Origin: Oscillospiraceae bacterium | GTDB lineage: Bacteria > Bacillota > Clostridia > Oscillospirales > Oscillospiraceae | Assembly (NCBI GenBank): GCA_902778665.1 | Contig: CACYYN010000015.1 | Span: 1-56,324, forward strand | DNA: 56,324 nt | Direction of reading: 5' to 3' | Shown here: one piece after another, positions 8,215 through 15,975 of the stretch | Layout: every line of letters begins with the position of its first letter | Position numbering within the stretch: position 1 is the stretch's first letter | Program-made: the position numbers and the translations under genes | The notes under the pieces: model-generated | Seen by the model: only the letters and a program-made list of their open reading frames with translations | Database searches by the model: none | What the model was told of the DNA's origin: nothing

Positions 8215-8391
8215 TCAGATAATTTTCCCCTCAGGGGTGATGATGGTGAGAATACCGCGGTAAAGCACGTATTCATTATTGGCCTCATCACTGTAACAGA
8301 GGTACCGCCAGGATTGTTCCTGCTCTTCGCAGCGGCGGAGGTTTCCGATTATCTGGAAACCCAGCTCCTGTGCCTGTTTCTCAATACTCAT
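8215..8391 (-). CDS. Small hypothetical protein (58 aa)
   Basis: Translation from ATG at 8391 gives 58 residues beginning MSIEKQAQELGFQIIG and ending TPEGKII. That start is chosen over an upstream one because GGGAGG lies 8 bases before it. The protein is soluble, with a helix then three short strands containing aromatic residues (WRYLCYSDE, EYVLYRGI). I do not recognise the family. It has its own AT-rich promoter (8427-8455) and is monocistronic between two terminators, which supports that it is real. Confidence 0.65.
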   Translation of the reverse strand: MSIEKQAQELGFQIIGNLRRCEEQEQSWRYLCYSDEANNEYVLYRGILTIITPEGKII

Positions 8392-8426
8392 ATGTTTATC
8401 CTCCCTCGGAGTGATTTTCTGACGAT

Positions 8427-8455
8427 AGGATAACATAATTATTACAATTTGTCAA
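8427..8455 (-). promoter_or_regulatory. Promoter of the 58-aa protein gene
   Basis: A perfect TTGACA (minus strand, 8450-8455) and TATCCT (8427-8432) are 17 bases apart in AT-rich DNA. A second, overlapping TTGACT/TGTAAT pair lies just upstream. Confidence 0.6.
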
Positions 8456-8505
8456 CATAATTCAGTCAAATTTATTAACATAATTTTCAAACAGGCACAA
8501 TATAT

Positions 8506-8531
8506 GGGCAGGCTCTTTTGGGAGCCTGCCC
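8506..8531. terminator. Terminator hairpin
   Basis: A 10-bp stem, GGGCAGGCTC (8506-8515) with GAGCCTGCCC (8522-8531), loop TTTTGG. It lies just after the stop of the minus-strand gene at 8554. The following bases are AT-rich (ATATATT on the minus strand) but not a clean T-run. Confidence 0.6.
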
Positions 8532-8553
8532 GTTTGCGTGACATTTCCGATTG

Positions 8554-8874
8554 TTACGGCTGAGGGATGTCCTCTTCCGGCACGGGTGTGCTGAGCGCAA
8601 CGGCGTCTTCCAGCATGCTCTCGGGCACATAAATGTCGGTTCCGAGGCCGCTCATGCCCAGGACGACACGCCCGAAGCTGCCGTCACCGGGGTAAAGGCA
8701 CAGGCAGGGGATGCCGTAGGCTTCCAGCATGTTGACTTTGAGCTCATCGCTCATGTCCTGCGCACGGCAGTGGCAGAGCAGGGCCGGTTTTTCGGGCTGC
8801 CCGTCGGGCAGTTTGGGCCAGCGTGCCAGAAGATCATCGGGCAGGCTTCTGCCCCAGGAAAGTTCGTTGTCCAT
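8554..8874 (-). CDS. Hypothetical protein, DUF2007-like
   Basis: A 106-residue soluble protein. It opens MDNELSWGRSLPDDLLARWP and contains LEAYGIPCLCLYPGDGSFG followed by DIYVPESMLEDA. The pattern 'change in a C-terminal helix, GIP, short strands, then a V-P-x-x-x-L-x-x-A helix' is that of DUF2007 putative signal-transducing proteins. The start has AAGGAG 8 bases upstream. It is the last gene of the run that begins with the flippase and is 19 bases after the secreted peptidoglycan-binding protein. No function can be assigned. Confidence 0.6.
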   Translation of the reverse strand: MDNELSWGRSLPDDLLARWPKLPDGQPEKPALLCHCRAQDMSDELKVNMLEAYGIPCLCLYPGDGSFGRVVLGMSGLGTDIYVPESMLEDAVALSTPVPEEDIPQP

Positions 8875-8893
8875 TGATTTCTCCTTCCGTTTT

Positions 8894-9853
8894 TCAGTCG
8901 CCGCGTGCGGCTTTCAGGATGGCATGTATGGTGTAGTTATCTGCTATGCCGGTAGGCGGGAGGCCGTGGTCATTCTGGAAGTCGGTAACCGCCTTTTCCG
9001 TGGTGGGTCCGTAGCTTCCGTCGGCAGTGCCGGCCTTCTGATAGCCTGCCCGGATGAGAATCTGCTGCAGGAAGTTGACGTTATCGCCCCAGGTGGAGGG
9101 TTCTATGGTCTCATAGAAACAGCTGTCGCTGAGACGGATGAAAACCCAGTCTTTGAGGTTGGGCACATCATTAAATACTGCGGGCTGAGGCGGAACCTCC
9201 GCTTCGGCTGCCTCCTCCTCTGCAGGCTCAGCGGAGGGGCGGGTAACTTCCCGCGGGTTGATGGCCAGTAAAAGACCGTCATAGGAAGCGGGTACATTGA
9301 AAACATAGGTGACGACAACCGTGAGAGGGGTTTCACATGTTAGCTCGTCCCACTCGCTTTCGCCCCATTCCTCCGTGACTTCGGAGGTAAAGTAGATCTG
9401 TTCCGTCTTCCCGCCCGCCGAAACCGCAAAGCCCTCGCCGTTATAGGGGCTGTAGGGCACATATTCGGCTGTCTCCGTGATCCATCTGCCGGAGGAAGCA
9501 TCCATCGGACGGAGCACATGGGGCAGGACGTCGGCAGTCCACTCCTTGTTTTTCAGAAGCCGCGGCACTTGTACCGTTGTGCCGGTGCGAAGAGAATAGA
9601 CCACCTCATAGGTGACACGGCCGCTGTAATCCGGCAGAGTGGCCGTGATGGCCGGTTGAGACATACTGGCAGACCAGATGCCGCCGGAGATCTCCGGGAG
9701 AGAGGGCAGCGACTCCTCCATCAGGCCGTCAAAGGCCCGGGAAGGGATAATGTGGAGCATGTCACGCTGCACAAAGGTGTCACTCTCCGCATAAGCAGCG
9801 GAAGATGACATGAGCAGCAGCGCTGTGAGAAGCAGAAGGAACAAGCGTTTCAT
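8894..9853 (-). CDS. Secreted protein with C-terminal peptidoglycan-binding domain
   Basis: A 319-residue exported protein. Residues 1 to about 22 are a signal peptide (MKRLFLLLLTALLLMSSSAA, cleavage likely after AYA). Residues about 30-215 form an unrecognised beta-rich region (for example TYEVVYSLRTGTTVQVPRLL) followed by an acidic Glu/Ala/Pro linker near 216-230. Residues about 255-317 are a PG_binding_1 domain: NVNFLQQILIRAGY, DGSYGPTTEKAVTDFQ and GIADNYTIHAIL. It should bind cell-wall peptidoglycan outside the membrane. AGGAG precedes the start. There is no catalytic domain I can identify; the N-terminal region is the part worth structural prediction. Confidence 0.85.
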   Translation of the reverse strand: MKRLFLLLLTALLLMSSSAAYAESDTFVQRDMLHIIPSRAFDGLMEESLPSLPEISGGIWSASMSQPAITATLPDYSGRVTYEVVYSLRTGTTVQVPRLLKNKEWTADVLPHVLRPMDASSGRWITETAEYVPYSPYNGEGFAVSAGGKTEQIYFTSEVTEEWGESEWDELTCETPLTVVVTYVFNVPASYDGLLLAINPREVTRPSAEPAEEEAAEAEVPPQPAVFNDVPNLKDWVFIRLSDSCFYETIEPSTWGDNVNFLQQILIRAGYQKAGTADGSYGPTTEKAVTDFQNDHGLPPTGIADNYTIHAILKAARGD

Positions 9854-9916
9854 ACGGAAACTCCTATTGAATCTTAAACTGCGTCATAAACTGCGCAATG
9901 CAGCGACGGGTAACAC

Positions 9917-10375
9917 TTATTGGGGCCATGGGAGCAGACGGTCGCCCTTGACCAGAATTGCATGGGCAGCAATCGAGGCAAGAGGGGCATCCGAGAGCGA
10001 ATCGGAATAGAAGCAATCGATATCGGCGTCGGGGTACTCCGCCCGAAAGCGGCGCAGCTTCTCCTCGTCATGACAGTTTCTGCCCAGAATACGGCCGGAA
10101 TAGGGATCCATTGGCGTTGCAATGAGGCTGACCCCCAGCCGCTCTGCCGCAGGACGGAGAAGAAACTCCGGCGAGGCGGAAATGATGAGATCATCCTCCC
10201 GGGACTGGGCCAGATACCAGGGCTGCATCAGAGAGAACTTCTCATCCCAGAAAGAGAGGACAAGCCCCTCCGGATCGGGCACGACCGAGAGGAAGGAAAA
10301 GAGCTGCTCCTTCATGGGGGTGGCGTCGGCCCCTTTTCCGCCGGCAATGGTACGGTCAAAATCATAGACATTCAT
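9917..10375 (-). CDS. HAD-IB family phosphatase, shortened form
   Basis: A 152-residue HAD hydrolase. Motif I is DFDRT with Asp5 and Asp7, motif II is the ISAS serine near residue 67, motif III a lysine near 106, and motif IV is SDSLSD (residues 124-129). All catalytic elements are present, so a phosphatase is expected. The clostridial relatives I know are about 200 residues, with a helical cap after motif I; here only about 35 residues separate motif I from the conserved FWDEKFSLMQPWYL segment, so the cap is reduced. GGAGGG precedes the start. It lies 36 bases after the pseudo-ATPase gene and may belong to the same transcript. Confidence 0.8.
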   Translation of the reverse strand: MNVYDFDRTIAGGKGADATPMKEQLFSFLSVVPDPEGLVLSFWDEKFSLMQPWYLAQSREDDLIISASPEFLLRPAAERLGVSLIATPMDPYSGRILGRNCHDEEKLRRFRAEYPDADIDCFYSDSLSDAPLASIAAHAILVKGDRLLPWPQ

Positions 10376-10411
10376 AAATTCCCTCCGGAAACAGGGCGGG
10401 GCGGGCGGACA

Positions 10412-12379
10412 TCACAATCTTGAGAAGAACCAGGAAGCAAACAGGAAAGAAGCTCCGGCTGCAGCCGTCAACAGGACGGAAGCCAGGAGCGGCGGGCAGA
10501 CCCCCAAAAGTGCAAGGAGGATCAGCAGAAGCCGCAGGGAAAAATGCACCACCACAGAGAGGAAGGACAGCCGGGAGGAAGCCCTGCCGGCATGGACTGC
10601 TGCGGGCAGACGCACAAAGCTTTCACCGAGAATCACAATATCGGCGCGGGAAGCTTCGCCGTCGCCCAGAGCCCCGGTTGTAACGGAGAGGCTGTCAGGC
10701 GGGACGCATGCCATCTCATGAGAGCCATCCCCCGCATAGGCCAGGGTCTTACCCTGGGTGCGGTTGCTGCTGAGATAGGCTGCAGCATTGGCCTTGCCTT
10801 CCGGCGTGAGCTCCGCTTTCACCACATTGAAGTTCAGGGCGGAGGCGATGGGCCGCACAACAGAGCGAAGGTCACCGGAGAGGAGGGCAAAATTCTTCAC
10901 GCCGAGAGCACGCATCTGCTCAATGGCATCATAGTTGCCCTCGCGCACGGTGTTTTCCAGAACAATATAGCCGCAGTATTTTCCGTCTACCGCCGCGTGG
11001 ATGGCAATTCCCTGCCCTTCCGGCACGGAACAGTTGATGCCGCGGTCAAAAAGCAATGTTGCATTGCCTGCAAGCACCTCCGTCTCCCCGATGCGGGCGG
11101 AAATGCCCTTACAGGGGATCTCCTCACAGGAAAAATCTTTGACGGAATAACCGTCCGGCACGCCGGCGTATTTGCGGATTGCCCTGGCAATGGGATGGGA
11201 GGAACGGCTTTCCGCTTTGGCAAGCACGGCAAGAAGCGCATCATCGCTGATGCCGGAGGGGTTGACCGAGCGAACGGAATAGTAGGACTCCGTCACCGTG
11301 CAGGTTTTGTTGCAGATGAAGGTTTCCAGCTTGGCCAGGGAGAACAGAACGCGGATTTCACGGATGAGGATGCCCGCAGAAAAGATCTCGGACACACCGC
11401 TGAACACCGCAAGGGAAAGAGCGTTTTTCATGGCGAAGGGGCATGCAGCCAGAAGAAACACCATAGCCTGCCGTGCACCGGCGATCCAGTTCTTCGTAAA
11501 GAGGGGAACCAGCAGCCCGAAAAGCAGTGCCAGAACCAGCAGAACCGGATATAGAATATTGCTGACGCGCACGAAGAGCCGCTCGTCCTCACTCTCCTTG
11601 CGGATGGTGGCGGTGAAGGACGAATAAACCCGGGGTGCCGCGGAAGTGTTGAAGTTGGCGGATGCGCACACGGTGAGAGGCACCGTCAGATTGCGGCAGC
11701 CGCAGAAAACCTTTCTGCCGGGAGCAACCGGAACAATTTTTTTGCCGCGGATCAGCGGCCCGAGATCCACGGAGGAGACCCCGTCTTCCACCAGGGCGTC
11801 CACGGGGATGATTTCACCGGGCTGCACCAGAAGACGGTCCCCCGCCCGGATATGGACGGGCTTGATTTTGCGCAGGGTCCGGTCGTCCCCCTCCTCCTCG
11901 ATGAGCGTGGCAGACTGAGGCAGGATGCCGAGAATCGGCTGACCGCTCTCCTGCTGATGGCGCACGGCAAGAATCTCCAGCAGCTTCAGAAGCTGATAAA
12001 GCATGAGGATCAGCACGGAGGAAATGATGAGTCCCGTACAGAAGCCGATGACCGCTGCAACAAGCACCGGCAGCGCCTCGCAGAGAAACCGGCCCCCACG
12101 GAAGTTTATCATCAGGTTCAGCACAATGTGGAATGCCGAGAGGCAGAAGCTCAGGGCACTGAGAACGAGACGAATCGGCGTGCCGCGGCCGAAAAAGAGA
12201 GACACCAGCAGCAACAGAAGCGCAGAGAGCAGAAAAACAGGGATTCTCCATCCGGCCGGATAGCCTTCGCTGTCAGCCCCGTTGTCGGGATAAATGCGCA
12301 GGACTTCCAGACCCCGCAGGCTTTTGCCCTGCCGGCGAGGCGGATTTTTCTTTTTCGGTTCGGATAGATGTTTACTCAT
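10412..12379 (-). CDS. P-type ATPase-like protein lacking catalytic residues (pseudo-ATPase)
   Basis: A 655-residue membrane protein with the full P1B-type layout: basic N-terminus, helices at about 45-62, 68-92, 103-137 and 275-330, cytosolic ATPase region about 350-590, and two last helices 605-650. Every catalytic signature is altered. The phosphorylated DKTGT is Asn357-Lys-Thr-Cys-Thr, the actuator TGE is Ile210-Arg-Gly, and the hinge GDGxND reads GDGSHE at 550-555. The metal motif CPC is Cys313-Pro-Phe, while SSHP (393-396) is kept. The frame is fully open and hydropathy is preserved, so this looks like a maintained pseudoenzyme rather than a decaying gene. It could be a scaffold, sensor or flippase partner. 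It lies between a polysaccharide flippase and a HAD phosphatase, on the same strand. Confidence 0.85.
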   Translation of the reverse strand: MSKHLSEPKKKNPPRRQGKSLRGLEVLRIYPDNGADSEGYPAGWRIPVFLLSALLLLLVSLFFGRGTPIRLVLSALSFCLSAFHIVLNLMINFRGGRFLCEALPVLVAAVIGFCTGLIISSVLILMLYQLLKLLEILAVRHQQESGQPILGILPQSATLIEEEGDDRTLRKIKPVHIRAGDRLLVQPGEIIPVDALVEDGVSSVDLGPLIRGKKIVPVAPGRKVFCGCRNLTVPLTVCASANFNTSAAPRVYSSFTATIRKESEDERLFVRVSNILYPVLLVLALLFGLLVPLFTKNWIAGARQAMVFLLAACPFAMKNALSLAVFSGVSEIFSAGILIREIRVLFSLAKLETFICNKTCTVTESYYSVRSVNPSGISDDALLAVLAKAESRSSHPIARAIRKYAGVPDGYSVKDFSCEEIPCKGISARIGETEVLAGNATLLFDRGINCSVPEGQGIAIHAAVDGKYCGYIVLENTVREGNYDAIEQMRALGVKNFALLSGDLRSVVRPIASALNFNVVKAELTPEGKANAAAYLSSNRTQGKTLAYAGDGSHEMACVPPDSLSVTTGALGDGEASRADIVILGESFVRLPAAVHAGRASSRLSFLSVVVHFSLRLLLILLALLGVCPPLLASVLLTAAAGASFLFASWFFSRL

Positions 12380-12421
12380 ACTGATCAGTCCTGCAAGAAA
12401 GGCAGCGTACTGCCGAAAGGA

Positions 12422-13858
12422 TTATGCGCGGTGCAGCATCTTCTTCACGATGCCCAGCAGATAGTTAAAGGTATCCAGCTTCAGGATCACCGATGCCGCA
12501 ATGTAGAACACCGCTCCCGTGAGCACCTGAAGAATCAGGGTGACAAGGCTGCCGAAGCCTGCCAGTGAAATAAGCCAGACCAGAAGGCCCATGGCGGCCG
12601 CCAGAAGAAAAGCGGGAATAATGTCTCTCAGCTGCTGAGAGAAGGCATATCCGCAGAGCTTGCTGTTGGGATAGGAGTTGATGAAGAGGCACAGCACGCC
12701 CTGAATCAGCAGGCCGTAAGCCATGGCACGCACGCCGATGAAAACCGTGGAAACCACAAACACAAGATCCAGAACACGCTTGACAATCTCCAGGCGGAGG
12801 AAGATATCGCTTCTGCCCATGGCCTTGATGGCATTGAGATTGGCGGTGTGGATGGGAAACAGTGCGTAATAAAGGCTGAAAATGCGCACAAAAGGCACAC
12901 AAGGGAGCCAGTCCTGCCCCAGGAGGAGGGACACCAGCGGCTCGGCGCAGACAAAAAGCCCGATCATCAGCGGCCACATGATATAGGAGCTGATCTGAAT
13001 AGCCCGGCGCGTCATGGTTTTGACCTGCTCCGCAGAATCCTGCTGCTGGGAAAGCGCAGGCAGGAGAACACTGTCGATGGAGGAGTTCACATTGTCCACA
13101 ATCAGGTTGGGAAAGAGAAGCCCCTCATTATAAAAAGACAGGTCGGCAGGAGAAAACCGGTAGCCGATGATCAGCGGGCGCAGCTTGTCGGAGACAATAT
13201 TCAGGAGGCTGGAGACCAGAAGCTTCCAGCCGTAGGAGAAAAGGCCCTTCAGCCGCTCAAGAGAGAAGCGTGCCACCGGGCGCCACTTCACGGTGAACCA
13301 GAGAATCAGTGTGCCGACCAGATTATTCAGCAGATACTGGGTGACATAGGCCCAGACTCCGAAGCCTTTCACAGCCATGAAGATGCCCACCACGGCAGAA
13401 ACAACCGTGCCGCCCAATGTGGAGAAGAAAAAGCGCTTGAAGAGCATGTTGCGGGACACATAAGCCTGCTGCACATTGCGCACACCAGCAATAATCAGAA
13501 TAAGCCCCACAACGCGGATAATCTTCAGCAGCTCCGGACGGCCGTAAAGCCGGGAGATCAGGGGTGCAAAAGCGAACAGCAGCACATAAAGCAGCACAGA
13601 CATGGCCAGGTTAAAGAAGAAAACGGAAGAAAAATCAAGATCATCCGCATCTTTTTTCTGGATGAGTGCCGTGCCGAAGCCGCTCTCCACAAACACCTGC
13701 AGAATCTCTGTGAAGACCAGCACAATGGCGACCGTACCGTAGAGCTCGGGCGCGAGGATACGGGCAAGGATCAGGTTGACAACAACCGAGATCAGCTTTG
13801 CCCCGATCCTTTCGGAAAACCGCCATATAAGATTGGAAAAAACCTTATTACCGTCCAT
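12422..13858 (-). CDS. Lipopolysaccharide/polysaccharide flippase (MOP superfamily)
   Basis: A 478-residue protein with about 12-14 hydrophobic segments. The opening (VFSNLIWRFSERIGAKLISV, then LARILAPELYGTVAIV and GFGTALIQKK) is the signature of PST-type Wzx-like exporters (Polysacc_synt_3). It would flip an undecaprenyl-linked glycan across the cytoplasmic membrane. No glycosyltransferases are nearby, which is unusual for a Wzx gene. Its start is 13 bases after the obgE stop and the P-type ATPase-like gene follows after 42 bases, so the three may be co-expressed. Confidence 0.88.
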   Translation of the reverse strand: MDGNKVFSNLIWRFSERIGAKLISVVVNLILARILAPELYGTVAIVLVFTEILQVFVESGFGTALIQKKDADDLDFSSVFFFNLAMSVLLYVLLFAFAPLISRLYGRPELLKIIRVVGLILIIAGVRNVQQAYVSRNMLFKRFFFSTLGGTVVSAVVGIFMAVKGFGVWAYVTQYLLNNLVGTLILWFTVKWRPVARFSLERLKGLFSYGWKLLVSSLLNIVSDKLRPLIIGYRFSPADLSFYNEGLLFPNLIVDNVNSSIDSVLLPALSQQQDSAEQVKTMTRRAIQISSYIMWPLMIGLFVCAEPLVSLLLGQDWLPCVPFVRIFSLYYALFPIHTANLNAIKAMGRSDIFLRLEIVKRVLDLVFVVSTVFIGVRAMAYGLLIQGVLCLFINSYPNSKLCGYAFSQQLRDIIPAFLLAAAMGLLVWLISLAGFGSLVTLILQVLTGAVFYIAASVILKLDTFNYLLGIVKKMLHRA

Positions 13859-13872
13859 AGAGAAGCTTCCGA

Positions 13873-15156
13873 TTAATCCTTATATTCAAACATCAGGTCA
13901 TAGATGCTGACGGTGTCACCGTCTTTTACGCCCATTTCTTCCATGCGGGCATAGATGCCCGAGGTGCGCAGCGCTCTGTCAAAGAACATCATGCTTTCAT
14001 TGTCAGAGAAATTGACGTTGGAGCACAGGCGCTGCATCCAGGGGCCTTCCACCGTCCAGATATCGTCAAAGTGGCGGATTTCCACATCCTCCGCAGTGCC
14101 GATTTCCGGCTCGGGCGGAACATAATCCGCCTCGTACGCCTTGGGCAGCGGAATGGTGCTTAAGAGATCGGCGCAGGCCTTCACCAGCTCCGACACACCC
14201 GTGTGGGCGGCAGCGCTCATTTCAAAGAAGGTGTAGCCGAGAGCCGTCACATGCTCTTTGAGGCGGGAGACATTCTCCTGCTCCTGATCGGAGATCAGGT
14301 CGGTTTTATTGCCCACCACCAGCTGAGGACGGGAGGCAAGCTCTGCGCTGTACTCCTTCAGCTCGGCGTTGATTTTATCAAAATCCTCCACCGGGTCACG
14401 GCCCTCCGAGCCGGAGACATCCACCACATGCACAAGAAGCCTGCAGCGGTCCACATGGCGGAGAAAATCGTGCCCGAGGCCGGCACCCTCCGAGGCGCCT
14501 TCAATCAGGCCGGGGATATCAGCCATGACAAAGCTTCTGCCCTCATCCACGTAGACAACGCCGAGATTCGGGTAGAGCGTGGTGAAATGATAGTTGGCAA
14601 TTTTCGGGTGGGCTTTGCTCACCACGGAGAGAAGGGTGGATTTGCCCACATTGGGAAACCCGACCAGCCCCACATCCGCCAAAAGCTTCAGCTCCAGCGT
14701 GATCTCAAAGCTCTCCCCTTCCAGGCCGGGCTTGGCAAAACGAGGCACCTGACGGGTGGGCGTGGCAAAGTGCATGTTGCCCCAGCCGCCGCGGCCGCCG
14801 CGGGCAGCAACCCAGTCCTCCCCGGAGGACATGTCGTGCATGATGGCGTTGGTGGCCGTGTCACGGACCACCGTGCCCCGGGGAACACGGATGATGATGG
14901 ATTCCCCATCCTTGCCGTTGCAGCGTTTGCCGCTGCCGTTCATCCCGTTGCCTGCAACAAACTTGTGCTTGTAGCGAAAGTCCATCAACGTGGACATGTT
15001 GTCATCCACCGTGAAGATCACGCTGCCGCCGCGGCCGCCGTCACCCCCGTCAGGGCCGCCGGCTGCCACATACTTTTCGCGATGGAAGGCAATGGCGCCG
15101 TCGCCGCCCTTGCCCGCTTTCACGGTGATTCTTGTTTTGTCAATAAAGCTTGTCAT
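13873..15156 (-). CDS. obgE: GTPase ObgE/CgtA
   Basis: A 427-residue essential GTPase that acts in late 50S ribosomal subunit assembly and stress signalling. Domain order: glycine-rich Obg fold (1-158, with AAGGPDGGDGGRGGSV), G domain with P-loop GFPNVGKST (166-174), switch DIPGLIEGA and NKTD, then a C-terminal OCT domain (about 345-427). Length is normal for Bacillota, which carry the OCT extension. It follows rplU and rpmA, the standard neighbourhood, and a terminator hairpin (15176-15200) sits between rpmA and this gene, giving it lower expression than the ribosomal proteins. Confidence 0.97.
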   Translation of the reverse strand: MTSFIDKTRITVKAGKGGDGAIAFHREKYVAAGGPDGGDGGRGGSVIFTVDDNMSTLMDFRYKHKFVAGNGMNGSGKRCNGKDGESIIIRVPRGTVVRDTATNAIMHDMSSGEDWVAARGGRGGWGNMHFATPTRQVPRFAKPGLEGESFEITLELKLLADVGLVGFPNVGKSTLLSVVSKAHPKIANYHFTTLYPNLGVVYVDEGRSFVMADIPGLIEGASEGAGLGHDFLRHVDRCRLLVHVVDVSGSEGRDPVEDFDKINAELKEYSAELASRPQLVVGNKTDLISDQEQENVSRLKEHVTALGYTFFEMSAAAHTGVSELVKACADLLSTIPLPKAYEADYVPPEPEIGTAEDVEIRHFDDIWTVEGPWMQRLCSNVNFSDNESMMFFDRALRTSGIYARMEEMGVKDGDTVSIYDLMFEYKD

Positions 15157-15175
15157 AAATACCCCTGTATTGGAA

Positions 15176-15200
15176 AAGGCCGGACTGAAAGCCCGGCCTT
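15176..15200 (-). terminator. Terminator/attenuator after rpmA
   Basis: An 8-bp GC-rich stem (AAGGCCGG at 15176-15183 with CCGGCCTT at 15193-15200), followed on the minus strand by TTTTCC. It lies between rpmA and obgE. Confidence 0.7.
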
Positions 15201-15212
15201 ACGGTTCACTTT

Positions 15213-15476
15213 TTACTGAGCGATTTCTTCGTAAACAGAAACCTTTTTACGGTCTTTGCCGAGACGCTCGAATTTGACGGTGCCATCCACAAGTGCGAAG
15301 AGCGTATCATCTTTGCCCTTGCCTACGTTAGTGCCCGGATGAATCTTCGTTCCGCGCTGTCTGACGAGGATGTTGCCGGCAAGCACGAACTGACCGTCTG
15401 CTCTTTTGGCTCCAAGACGCTGTGACGCACTGTCGCGCCCGTTCTTCGTGGAACCCATACCTTTTTTATGAGCCAT
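15213..15476 (-). CDS. rpmA: 50S ribosomal protein L27
   Basis: An 87-residue L27, the ribosomal protein whose N-terminus reaches the peptidyl-transferase centre. It begins [16 protein letters not shown] with GGGAGG 8 bases before ATG. Most Bacillota make L27 with an extra nine or so residues ahead of this point that the protease Prp removes; here that extension is absent. The prp gene normally lying between rplU and rpmA is also absent: the two ribosomal genes are only 41 bases apart. The body ([27 protein letters not shown]) is standard. Confidence 0.97.
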   Translation of the reverse strand: MAHKKGMGSTKNGRDSASQRLGAKRADGQFVLAGNILVRQRGTKIHPGTNVGKGKDDTLFALVDGTVKFERLGKDRKKVSVYEEIAQ

Positions 15477-15517
15477 GTAGGTTAACCTCCCTTTGTCAAA
15501 ATCAGTGATGCGGAATA

Positions 15518-15832
15518 TCAGCCGTTGATTGCTTCAATCTGGACCTTGGAATACGGCTGTCTGTGGCCCTGCGTTCTGCGATAGCCTTTTTTCGGCTTCA
15601 TCTTGTAAACGCGGATCTTTGCGGATCTGCCGGACTTCACAAGATTTGCAGTGACGGTTGCGCCGTCAATGTAGGGCTTGCCGAAGGTGACATTCTCACC
15701 GTCAACCACGGCAAGAACCTTGTCGAACGTGACAGCTGCGCCGGCTTCAGCATCCAGCTTCTCGACGAAGATCACATCGCCTTCAGAAACACGATACTGC
15801 TTGCCGCCTGTTACGATAACAGCATTCTTCAA
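15518..15832 (-). CDS. rplU: 50S ribosomal protein L21
   Basis: A 104-residue L21, which binds 23S rRNA. Diagnostic segments are [20 protein letters not shown] near the start and [19 protein letters not shown] near the end. First gene of the rplU-rpmA-obgE cluster, with GGGAGG upstream, preceded by a leader region (15833-15909) and a strong promoter (15916-15944). Confidence 0.97.
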   Translation of the reverse strand: MKNAVIVTGGKQYRVSEGDVIFVEKLDAEAGAAVTFDKVLAVVDGENVTFGKPYIDGATVTANLVKSGRSAKIRVYKMKPKKGYRRTQGHRQPYSKVQIEAING

Positions 15833-15909
15833 TGAACTTTCCTCCCTCTTCTCAGGACTCGCTCTTGAGGCGGAGCTGTGCCCACTTTCACAAGCCTCTT
15901 CAACGCGGC
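15833..15909 (-). ncRNA. Putative L21 leader (ribosomal protein autoregulatory RNA)
   Basis: The 77-base 5' untranslated region of rplU is GC-rich and contains GTGAAAGTGGGCACAGCTCC and CAAGAGCGAGTCCTGAGAAG, which can fold into short helices just ahead of the ribosome binding site. Bacillota rplU operons usually carry an L21 leader at this place. The assignment rests on position and general resemblance; a covariance-model search (Rfam L21 leader) would decide. Confidence 0.5.
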
Positions 15910-15915
15910 TTTAGT

Positions 15916-15944
15916 AGTATACAAGACTCTTCGCAAAAAGTCAA
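15916..15944 (-). promoter_or_regulatory. Promoter of rplU operon
   Basis: On the minus strand TTGACT (15939-15944), a 17-base spacer and TATACT (15916-15921), with TG directly before the -10 box. Transcription would start near 15909. Confidence 0.75.
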
Positions 15945-15975
15945 CATTTTTTATCGGGTTTTCCCGCAGTTTTTC

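Noticed and set aside
10412-12379. Simple decaying pseudogene
   Set aside because: No stop or frameshift in 655 codons, and hydrophobic segments are preserved, so a maintained pseudoenzyme is more likely.
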